From: UBA5109 sp038148435
GTDB lineage: Bacteria > Pseudomonadota > Gammaproteobacteria > Pseudomonadales > Pseudohongiellaceae
Direction: 5' to 3'
DNA length: 12,436 nucleotides
Assembly: GCA_038148435.1 (NCBI GenBank)
Contig: JAYQVM010000046.1
Coordinates: 1 to 12,436 of the forward strand
Shown: piece after piece, positions 7,135-12,436 of the stretch
Position numbering within the stretch: position 1 is the stretch's first letter
Layout: each line of letters begins with the position of its first letter
Position numbers and translations under genes: made by a program
Notes under the pieces: generated by a model
Database searches by the model: none
Told to the model about the DNA's origin: nothing
Seen by the model: the letters and a program-made list of their open reading frames with translations, nothing else

Positions 7135-8250
7135 CTATTGCAAGTTATCTTCCTGCCCGCCCTGTGCAGCATGGAAGCTGTTTCTAAAGGCGGCCAATGT
7201 ACCCTGTTCTATGGCACGGCGCAAATCTGCCATTAGTGTCTGATAATAATGCAGGTTATGGATGGTATTAAGCTGCGCTCCCAGCATCTCCCGGCATTTA
7301 TCCATATGGTGTAAGTATGCCCGGGAAAAGTTTTTACAAGTGTAGCAGTCACAACTTTTATCCAGCGGATCTAGGTCATCCCGAAAACGGGCATTACGCA
7401 ATTTCAGCACCCCTTCGGAGGTGAATATATGGGCATTACGGGCATTGCGGGTAGGCATGACACAGTCAAACATGTCAATCCCGCGCCACACGGCCTCCAC
7501 CAGATCTGCCGGCGTGCCGACCCCCATCAGGTAACGCGGCCTCTCTAAGGGCATTTGCGAGGCAATAGCATCGAGCACATTGAACATTTCATGCTTTGGC
7601 TCGCCAACCGATAGGCCGCCAATCGCATAGCCATCAAAGCCAATATTCACCAGAGCGGCCAGGGATGATTTTCGCAGTTTTGGATACATGCCTCCCTGAA
7701 TGATCCCAAACAGTGCACCAGCATGCCCGACGTGGGCTTCCTTACAGCGTATAGCCCAGCGCATGGATAATTCCATAGATTTCTGCGCCACGGCTTCAGT
7801 AGCCGGGTATGGTGTGCATTCATCAAAGACCATGACAATATCCGAACCCAGAGTATGCTGGACCTGAATAGCTTTTTCCGGACTCAAAAATACCTTGTCA
7901 CCATCAATCGGTGAGCGAAATTCTACTCCCGCTTCCGTAATCTTACGCATCTTGCCCAGGCTAAAGACCTGAAAACCTCCTGAATCAGTAAGTATCGGCT
8001 TCTCCCAGGCCATGAAGTCATGCAGATCACCATGCTTGCTGATGACCTCTGTACCCGGACGCAGCATCAGATGAAAGGTATTGCCAAGGATGATTTCTGC
8101 TCCACTTTCGGCAATCTGAGAGGGGAGCATGCCCTTGACTGTGCCATAGGTGCCCACCGGCATAAAGGCCGGCGTCTGCACCTTGCCACGCGGAAAGCTT
8201 AACTCCCCGCGCCGTGCTTCACCGTCTGTTGTTGATACCTTGAATTCCAC
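7135..8250 (-). CDS. tgt: Queuine tRNA-ribosyltransferase (tRNA-guanine transglycosylase)
   Basis: Tgt swaps guanine-34 in the anticodon of tRNA-Asp, -Asn, -His and -Tyr for preQ1, the entry step of queuosine into tRNA. The 371-residue protein (E. coli 375) shows the substrate-binding loop TFMPVGTYGTVKGM-like segment (28-41), catalytic Asp89 in LTDSGGFQVFSLG, the GIIQGG loop (182-187), the nucleophile Asp262 in FDCVMPTRNARN, and the zinc site Cys300, Cys302, Cys305 and His331. The start is GTG (8248-8250), because MEFKVSTTDGEARRG aligns with the E. coli N-terminus and no better start lies nearby. Its Shine-Dalgarno is weak. The queA gene, usually just upstream of tgt in gammaproteobacteria, is missing; a strong terminator-like hairpin ends 24 nt ahead instead. 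Tgt is first in the run tgt-yajC-secD-secF. Confidence 0.97.
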   Translation of the reverse strand: MEFKVSTTDGEARRGELSFPRGKVQTPAFMPVGTYGTVKGMLPSQIAESGAEIILGNTFHLMLRPGTEVISKHGDLHDFMAWEKPILTDSGGFQVFSLGKMRKITEAGVEFRSPIDGDKVFLSPEKAIQVQHTLGSDIVMVFDECTPYPATEAVAQKSMELSMRWAIRCKEAHVGHAGALFGIIQGGMYPKLRKSSLAALVNIGFDGYAIGGLSVGEPKHEMFNVLDAIASQMPLERPRYLMGVGTPADLVEAVWRGIDMFDCVMPTRNARNAHIFTSEGVLKLRNARFRDDLDPLDKSCDCYTCKNFSRAYLHHMDKCREMLGAQLNTIHNLHYYQTLMADLRRAIEQGTLAAFRNSFHAAQGGQEDNLQ

Positions 8251-8267
8251 TTTCTTTTATTACCTAC

Positions 8268-8320
8268 AAAAGAAAAAAGGAAGTGTGAGGGTGAAAACTT
8301 CACCTCTAGCACTTCCTTTT
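8268..8320 (-). terminator. Strong rho-independent terminator/attenuator in front of tgt
   Basis: AAAAGGAAGTG (8275-8285) is a perfect 11-bp reverse complement of CACTTCCTTTT (8310-8320). Inside it GAGGTGAA-type sequence pairs with TTCACCTC for a further eight base pairs with one bulged G, leaving a tiny loop near 8296-8298. On the minus strand the hairpin runs straight into a T-rich tract (TTTTTTCTTTT, about 8268-8278), so the polarity fits termination of transcripts coming from mdh or from a leader. It lies about 150 nt after the mdh stop and only 24 nt before the tgt GTG. That leaves no room for a complete promoter between hairpin and gene. Confidence 0.85.
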
Positions 8321-8470
8321 AATTCATCCATCTGAACTATCCAGCGCTTTGTGGATTTGCTTTCAGGCGAAGCATTTATGCACGCAGAAAAAGAGTGTAT
8401 AGATTAATACATCACCAACGGAGCTCATAAATAACGACTCATGGCAGCAAACCCCCTAACATCTGAAATA
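8321..8470 (-). other. Gene-free mdh-tgt spacer, possible structured tgt leader
   Basis: This stretch has no long reading frame and no remnant of queA. On the minus strand it folds into several short stem-loops ahead of the terminator: TGCTT/AAGCA (8357-8373), ATCCA/TGGAT (8339-8356) and AGTTC/GAATT (8321-8338, one G-T pair), each with a seven- to eight-base loop. Tiny frames exist: ATG AGT CGT TAT TTA TGA right after an AGGGGG motif (about 8425-8442), and a 12-codon frame reading MLRLKANPQSAG (8337-8375) without an evident ribosome-binding site. I found no convincing -35/-10 pair. It could be simply the 3' untranslated tail of mdh plus an unrecognised tgt promoter, or an attenuating leader of tgt. 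I do not recognise a preQ1 riboswitch consensus. Confidence 0.35.
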
Positions 8471-9448
8471 TTAAGGTAGAAGGTGGGAGACTCCGTCTCT
8501 TTCTTCTGCCAACTCCTGTTCTGTCTTCTTCATCAGGTTTTGCGAGAACTCATTAATAACCAATCCTTGCACGATTTTGTATTCACCGTTTTCACAGGTC
8601 ACCGGGAACGAGTAGATCAGGCCTTTTTCAATACCATAGCTTCCATCGCTAGGAATACCCATACTGACGATTTTGCCATTGGTGCCCAGAGCCCAGTCGC
8701 GCATGTGCTCAATGGCTGCATTGGCAGCGGAAGCTGCACTGGAAAGGCCACGCGCTTTGATGATAGCGGCGCCACGCTGCTGAACCGTCGGAATAAAGTC
8801 ACTGACCACCCAGTCGTGATCGACCAACTCGGTGGCGGCATTACCGTCTACCTTGCAGTGATGAATATCGGGATACTGCGTGGCGCTGTGGTTCCCCCAG
8901 ATAATCATGCCTTCAACATCCGTAGTGTGCTTTGCGGTTTTCTGCGCCAGCTGCGCCATAGCGCGGTTATGATCGAGACGAGTCATCGCGGTAAATTGAC
9001 CGGGATCCAGATCAGGCGCATTGCGATAGGCGATAAGCGCATTAGTATTGGCCGGGTTACCCACCACGATGACTTTAACATCTCGGCTGGCATTGTTATT
9101 GATGGCCTTGCCCTGTAAAGAAAAAATCGCTGCATTGGCTTCCAACAGGTCTTTTCGTTCCATGCCGGGTCCGCGGGGACGGGCCCCAACCAGCAGGCAG
9201 TAATCGGCATCTTTGAAAGCGACATTAGGGTCATCTGTCTGCACGATGCCCTGCACCAGCGGGAAGGCACAGTCGTCTATTTCCATGGCGGTGCCTTTTA
9301 AGGCTTCCAGTGCCGGGGTAATTTCCAACAACTGGAGGATAACAGGCTGATCCGGACCCAACATGGCGCCGGAGGCGATTCTGAATAAGAGTGAATAACT
9401 GATTTGTCCTGCAGCACCGGTGACTGCAACCCTAACAGGTGATTTCAT
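8471..9448 (-). CDS. mdh: Malate dehydrogenase, type 2 (NAD-dependent)
   Basis: This enzyme interconverts malate and oxaloacetate in the TCA cycle. From the ATG at 9446-9448 it is 325 residues. The start MKSPVRVAVTGAAGQISYSL matches the type-2 malate dehydrogenases of betaproteobacteria, Xanthomonas and the eukaryotic cytosol, not the shorter E. coli type. The nucleotide-binding glycine motif TGAAGQI is at 10-16. Substrate-loop arginines lie in GARPRGPGMERKDLL (88-102), NPANTNA at 131-137, LDHNR at 158-162, and the catalytic His187 in WGNHS. The ending PVTCENGEYKIVQGL is typical. A 37-codon in-frame upstream extension is rejected: it would run across the predicted promoter, and an AAGGGA ribosome-binding motif sits about 10 nt before the chosen ATG. 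The usual GQIGY or GQIAY reads GQISY here. The gene appears monocistronic or reads through towards tgt. Confidence 0.96.
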   Translation of the reverse strand: MKSPVRVAVTGAAGQISYSLLFRIASGAMLGPDQPVILQLLEITPALEALKGTAMEIDDCAFPLVQGIVQTDDPNVAFKDADYCLLVGARPRGPGMERKDLLEANAAIFSLQGKAINNNASRDVKVIVVGNPANTNALIAYRNAPDLDPGQFTAMTRLDHNRAMAQLAQKTAKHTTDVEGMIIWGNHSATQYPDIHHCKVDGNAATELVDHDWVVSDFIPTVQQRGAAIIKARGLSSAASAANAAIEHMRDWALGTNGKIVSMGIPSDGSYGIEKGLIYSFPVTCENGEYKIVQGLVINEFSQNLMKKTEQELAEERDGVSHLLP

Positions 9449-9529
9449 GGATTTGGATCCCTTTGCGTTGTAATTAAAAACTGTCTTTTCAGAGACCGCC
9501 TGACGAGGCCCTGGCGGTGCGAGCGCGCA

Positions 9530-9559
9530 ATTATAGCAAAGATTATGAGCTAATTTCAC
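9530..9559 (-). promoter_or_regulatory. Predicted mdh promoter with extended -10
   Basis: On the minus strand GTGAAA (9554-9559, four of six to TTGACA) is followed after 18 bp by a perfect TATAAT (9530-9535). The -10 is preceded by TGC (9536-9538), giving an extended -10. Transcription would begin near 9523 and give a leader of about 75 nt. The first part of that leader can form a 6-bp ACCGCC/GGCGGT hairpin (9495-9518), close to the 5' end of the message. Confidence 0.8.
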
Positions 9560-9574
9560 TGCCGATGACGGCAG
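9559..9574. repeat. Perfect inverted repeat abutting the mdh -35 element
   Basis: CTGCCG and CGGCAG form a perfect 6-bp inverted repeat separated by four bases (ATGA on the plus strand). The repeat sits between the siderophore-receptor stop (9666) and mdh, and its edge touches the predicted mdh -35. No T-tract follows on either strand, so it is a poor intrinsic terminator. An operator for mdh, or a 3'-end stabilising hairpin for the receptor mRNA, are both possible. Confidence 0.4.
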
Positions 9575-9665
9575 GTAAATCCAGCACTATTGACTATTAA
9601 CTTATCTACCTTCAGCCTGCTCCAGCTGCCTATCAAGGGGCATAGTTGGATAAAATCTAAAACTG

Positions 9666-11786
9666 CTAGAACCTGCCGCTGATACTGATGCGCGCATTGA
9701 AAGGTGCGCCAACGGTGACCTGATGGGTACTGTGCGCATTGGGGAAATACTGTTTATCCCCCAAATTTTCCAGATGGAGCTGCACTCTCAGACTCTCAGA
9801 AAAATCATAAAACACCCCAGCGTCTGTGCGAGTAAAAGCTGGCAGCGAAGCCGTATTTCCATTATTGATATAGCTTTCATCCTGATAGGTCACGCCCAGT
9901 GACAAGCCCAGAGAGTTGTTGATCTGATAAAGTATCCACACTGAAAACATGTCCTGGGGTAATTCCGTCGGCCGCAAACCGCTTGGACCAAAGCGATCTA
10001 CCTGCTCACCATCCAGATAACTATAGGCGGTGGATACAAGCAGACGATCCATCAATTGCCCCTGCAGCTGCAACTCAAGTCCGTTTATTTCAGAATCAAT
10101 GATATCTAAGGTAGACGGATCAGTGTCGGCGACCTGAGGCGAGCTTTGCCGAATCTCAAATACAGCTGCTGTTAGGCTCACCCCCAGAGTGAAATCCCAT
10201 TTCAACCCGACTTCTAGATTCTCATAGGTATCCGGATCCAGCTGATTATTGTTGCCATTGATGTCTTCATATTGTTCCCCGCTGCGCGGTAAAAAGGATT
10301 CGCTATAACTCGCATAAAGCGAGATGTTTTCAATCGGTTTTAGGACCAGCCCCAGTCGTGGGGTCACTTTTTCATCTGTCCGACTTCGGTTTTCAGCGGC
10401 AACAACATTGAAAACATCAATGTCAAAGCTGTCAAAGCGGGCGCCGAGAACAAAATCCAGCTTTTCGCTGATCTCGATCTCATCTTGAAGATAGAGCGAG
10501 TTCACCCCGATATTTACCCGGGTGTCATCATTGATATCGGTGCTAAAATCGTTACGCGCGACGAGGCCGGCTGAATTAAGCCCCACACCACCACTCAGTG
10601 ACAAAGGCCGAGATATGCTGAACACTTCATTGTCATCGAGGGTTGTGCTCCAGAACGAATTGAAGCGATCCTGATTTGATGCGGTATCGATATTTTCAGC
10701 ACCCGCAATCAGTGTGTGTCTGAATCCTACCGCACTAAATTCACGAATCAGATTACCAGAGAAAATCAGGTTCTTACGCTCAGTGGTGTCAATATAGCCA
10801 TCCAGCGTGACCTTATCTGATGTGGAGGCCTGGTCAAAGGCGGAGACATAAAAATTCTGGTAGAGCTTGTCATAGACACCATAAAACAGGCTGACATTAC
10901 CTTTCATCGTTTCTGAAAAATCATGTTGAACAATAGCACGAAGCAGATGTGCTTTTAGTTCATTATGGTTGAGATCCGGATCGGCAAACACAATATCGCT
11001 GAATGCTGCAATTGGGCGTCCATTCGAGCCGGTCGGGATACCACGATCAATAAAACGTTGGTGATCGGCGTATTCATAGGAAAGGTCAATTCTTGTATCC
11101 GGATCCATCATAAAACGGTACGTCGGATTTAGACCTATGCGTTCACCGTTATAAAAATCACGCTGGTTATTCAGACTTTCATAAAATGCGTTAAATCTGA
11201 GTGCTGAATCACCCCCCAGGGACTGATTTGTATCCAACTGCAGGCTATACTCACCAAAGCTGTCAGTCCCTGCCTGATAATCCGTGAAATTTTCACCGAC
11301 CACTCCTTTCTTGCTTACCCGATTCAGAATACCTCCTGTTCCACCACGCCCGAACAGCAGAGCATTTGGACCGCGAATAATTTCAACCTGCTCTAGGTTA
11401 TATAGCGAACGATAGTACTGCACATCATCACGGGCACCATCCAGATAGAAGTCAGCAGTCGACCGCACTCCCCGAATCACAAGCGCATCCCGATGGCCCT
11501 CACCCTGAGACATACTAACGCCCGGTGTATAAGAGATAATGTCTCCGATCGCAGTAAAGCCCTGCAGACGCATCTGTTCCGCTGTCACAATAGAGAGGCT
11601 TTGTGGGGAATCAATCAGTGGTGTTGGGGTTCTCAAGGCATTGACCTGGTTAGAATAAAGGTAACGATCTCTGACAATGATCTCAGAAATAGAATTTGCC
11701 CCAGCAGATTGTGCTGATGCCAGGTGCGAAGTCACAAGTAGGTAGAGGGCCGTCATATAATAGATTAGGCTTGAGTAACTACGCAT
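9666..11786 (-). CDS. TonB-dependent siderophore receptor (outer membrane)
   Basis: This is a 706-residue outer-membrane ligand-gated channel for a ferric siderophore, energised by TonB-ExbB-ExbD. A signal peptide covers about 1-25 (hydrophobic MTALYLLVTSHLASA), with cleavage likely after ASA. A TonB-box-like EIIVR lies at about 35-39. The plug domain follows, with IDSPQSLSIVTAEQM, YTPGVSMSQGEG, the RGVRSTADFYLDGARDD segment, VEIIRGPNALLFGRGGTGG and LNRVSKKG. The rest is the 22-strand barrel, and the protein ends in the aromatic ARISISGRF expected for outer-membrane insertion. The pattern fits the siderophore-receptor family that includes Fiu, FhuE and PiuA-like proteins, but the ligand cannot be assigned. 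A Fur box overlaps the promoter, so iron repression is likely. No adjacent transporter, reductase or siderophore-biosynthesis gene is visible. The Shine-Dalgarno is weak; a TAA directly before the ATG blocks extension. Confidence 0.93.
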   Translation of the reverse strand: MRSYSSLIYYMTALYLLVTSHLASAQSAGANSISEIIVRDRYLYSNQVNALRTPTPLIDSPQSLSIVTAEQMRLQGFTAIGDIISYTPGVSMSQGEGHRDALVIRGVRSTADFYLDGARDDVQYYRSLYNLEQVEIIRGPNALLFGRGGTGGILNRVSKKGVVGENFTDYQAGTDSFGEYSLQLDTNQSLGGDSALRFNAFYESLNNQRDFYNGERIGLNPTYRFMMDPDTRIDLSYEYADHQRFIDRGIPTGSNGRPIAAFSDIVFADPDLNHNELKAHLLRAIVQHDFSETMKGNVSLFYGVYDKLYQNFYVSAFDQASTSDKVTLDGYIDTTERKNLIFSGNLIREFSAVGFRHTLIAGAENIDTASNQDRFNSFWSTTLDDNEVFSISRPLSLSGGVGLNSAGLVARNDFSTDINDDTRVNIGVNSLYLQDEIEISEKLDFVLGARFDSFDIDVFNVVAAENRSRTDEKVTPRLGLVLKPIENISLYASYSESFLPRSGEQYEDINGNNNQLDPDTYENLEVGLKWDFTLGVSLTAAVFEIRQSSPQVADTDPSTLDIIDSEINGLELQLQGQLMDRLLVSTAYSYLDGEQVDRFGPSGLRPTELPQDMFSVWILYQINNSLGLSLGVTYQDESYINNGNTASLPAFTRTDAGVFYDFSESLRVQLHLENLGDKQYFPNAHSTHQVTVGAPFNARISISGRF

Positions 11787-11821
11787 TTACAGAATAACTC
11801 GGGGTTATAAAGGGATAAGCA

Positions 11822-11850
11822 AGTCTATTTTATATCTAAATGAGAATCAA
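11822..11850 (-). promoter_or_regulatory. Candidate promoter of the siderophore receptor
   Basis: On the minus strand TTGATT (11845-11850) and TAGACT (11822-11827) are spaced by 17 bp, a moderate sigma-70 match. An alternative -10, TATAAA (11829-11834), has no good -35. In either case the -35 region falls inside the Fur box, so Fur-Fe2+ would block polymerase binding. Confidence 0.5.
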
Positions 11851-11857
11851 TATCATT
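11839..11857 (-). promoter_or_regulatory. Fur box upstream of the siderophore receptor
   Basis: The minus strand reads AATGATATTGATTCTCATT. Within it TGATATTGATTCTCA (11841-11855) matches the 7-1-7 Fur core TGATAATnATTATCA at all but two of the fourteen defined bases. It lies about 53 nt upstream of the receptor ATG and overlaps the predicted -35. That is the usual arrangement for iron-repressed siderophore-receptor genes. Confidence 0.85.
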
Positions 11858-11930
11858 ACTATTAATATTTGTATGTGTTAATGGCAGGAACGTGCTATTC
11901 ATATGAAGTCACCAGCTACCTCGTCAAAAA

Positions 11931-11960
11931 CTGACTTCCCGACTGCGAGTCTGCTAAAAT
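11931..11960 (+). promoter_or_regulatory. Candidate pyruvate kinase promoter
   Basis: On the plus strand CTGACT (11931-11936) is followed after 18 bp by TAAAAT (11955-11960). The -10 is preceded by TGC (11952-11954), which makes an extended -10. The start would be near 11967, giving a leader of about 43 nt. The element is about 75 bp from the Fur box of the divergent receptor gene, so shared iron control is not indicated. Confidence 0.6.
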
Positions 11961-12009
11961 AAATGGTGTCTTTACTAGGACTTTTATACTTTCACTCGCG
12001 GATGCCTTC

Positions 12010-12436
12010 ATGCGCAAAACCAAAATCATTTGCACACTCGGCCCAGCTACCAGCAACTACGAAACTCTTCAGGAAATGCATGATGCCGGTATGGACATTA
12101 TTCGTCTGAATATGTCGCATGCCCCCCACAGCTGGGTAGACCGCATGATCGGCCATATTGTTGAGCTCAACAAACATAGCGCCTTTCCAGTAGGTATCCT
12201 GCTGGATACACAGGGTCCGGAAATTCGTACCGGCGTACTGGAAAACGATCTGGATCTGAAAGCCGGTGACGAAATCACCATCACGGTTCGCGATAACGTC
12301 GATGTGGAGGAATCCTCAATCCGCATCAATTATGATGAACTGATTGAAACCATGAATGTCGGTGACAAAATCACGGTGGATAATGGACTGATCTATCTGA
12401 AGGTGCTGGAAAAATACAGTCACCGGCTACGTGGCG
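12010..12436 (+). CDS. Pyruvate kinase, N-terminal part (3' end beyond the window)
   Basis: Pyruvate kinase makes pyruvate and ATP from phosphoenolpyruvate and ADP, the last glycolytic step. The 142 visible residues begin MRKTKIICTLGPATSNYETL, the first strand of the A domain. Active-site and K+-site residues are present: Arg32, Asn34 and Ser36 in IIRLNMSHA, and Asp66 and Thr67 in LLDTQGPEIRTG. From about residue 74 the mobile B domain follows, including VGDKITVDNGLIYLKV. The usual NFSHG reads NMSHA here, and the stretch after it (PHSWVDRMIGHI) is unlike E. coli PykA or PykF. I therefore call it pyruvate kinase without choosing pykA or pykF. The start is an ATG with a weak GGA-type ribosome-binding site. 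An overlapping upstream ATG at 12002 is in another frame. The frame is open to the window end. Confidence 0.93.
   Translation, partial: MRKTKIICTLGPATSNYETLQEMHDAGMDIIRLNMSHAPHSWVDRMIGHIVELNKHSAFPVGILLDTQGPEIRTGVLENDLDLKAGDEITITVRDNVDVEESSIRINYDELIETMNVGDKITVDNGLIYLKVLEKYSHRLRG

Noticed and set aside
8275..8320. PreQ1 riboswitch in front of tgt
   Set aside because: The position is suggestive, but I cannot find the conserved preQ1 aptamer pattern; the sequence here is explained by a long terminator hairpin.
8260..8331. A 23-codon minus-strand frame running through the terminator hairpin before tgt
   Set aside because: It lacks a clear ribosome-binding site, and its codons simply translate the stem and T-tract (ending LPFFFCR). 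It is likely to be chance.
8483..9118. A 211-codon open frame on the plus strand opposite mdh
   Set aside because: It is antisense to a fully conserved malate dehydrogenase, has no recognisable motif or ribosome-binding site, and is a codon-structure shadow.
9449..9559. A 37-codon N-terminal extension of malate dehydrogenase
   Set aside because: It contains the predicted TATAAT promoter, resembles no targeting sequence expected in a bacterium, and the internal ATG aligns with known type-2 enzymes.

Overview
The window reads as a gammaproteobacterial chromosome. IscU, IscS, IscR, TrmJ, SuhB, SecD, SecF, YajC and Tgt all resemble their Escherichia/Pseudomonas counterparts closely in length and motifs. 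The gene order tgt-yajC-secD-secF / suhB / trmJ-iscR-iscS-iscU is the conserved block I know from Pseudomonas aeruginosa. In that genome queA lies upstream of tgt and cysE lies between trmJ and iscR; both are absent from those positions here. The malate dehydrogenase is of the type-2 family, not the E. coli type, which argues against an enteric or vibrio. I cannot name the genus.

Layout. Positions 1-2058 (minus strand) hold the iron-sulfur assembly genes iscR-iscS-iscU, with iscU cut by the window edge. The region upstream of iscR carries a clear sigma-70 promoter and two tandem sequences that fit type-1 IscR sites. Positions 2144-2890 hold trmJ (minus), divergent from suhB (plus, 3028-3804) across a 137-bp gap with back-to-back promoter candidates. 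SuhB converges on the secretion operon tgt-yajC-secD-secF (minus, 8250 down to 3904), whose genes are separated by only 9, 28 and 14 bp.

Upstream of tgt there is a 220-bp gene-free stretch. It ends in a very strong hairpin plus T-tract (8268-8320), only 24 nt before the tgt GTG start. Next are type-2 malate dehydrogenase (minus, 8471-9448) with its own promoter, and a TonB-dependent siderophore receptor (minus, 9666-11786) preceded by a near-consensus Fur box. At the right edge is the start of a pyruvate kinase gene (plus, from 12010, truncated by the window).

How the parts relate. Iron appears at both ends: Fe-S assembly under predicted IscR feedback on the left, and ferric-siderophore import under predicted Fur control on the right. 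The middle encodes general housekeeping: SecDF-YajC protein export, queuosine insertion into tRNA, tRNA 2'-O-methylation, and the SuhB phosphatase/antitermination factor. Mdh and pyruvate kinase belong to central carbon metabolism.

No mobile element, CRISPR array, phage gene or evident new defence or biosynthetic system is visible. The least explained element is the structured, terminator-bearing leader in front of tgt.
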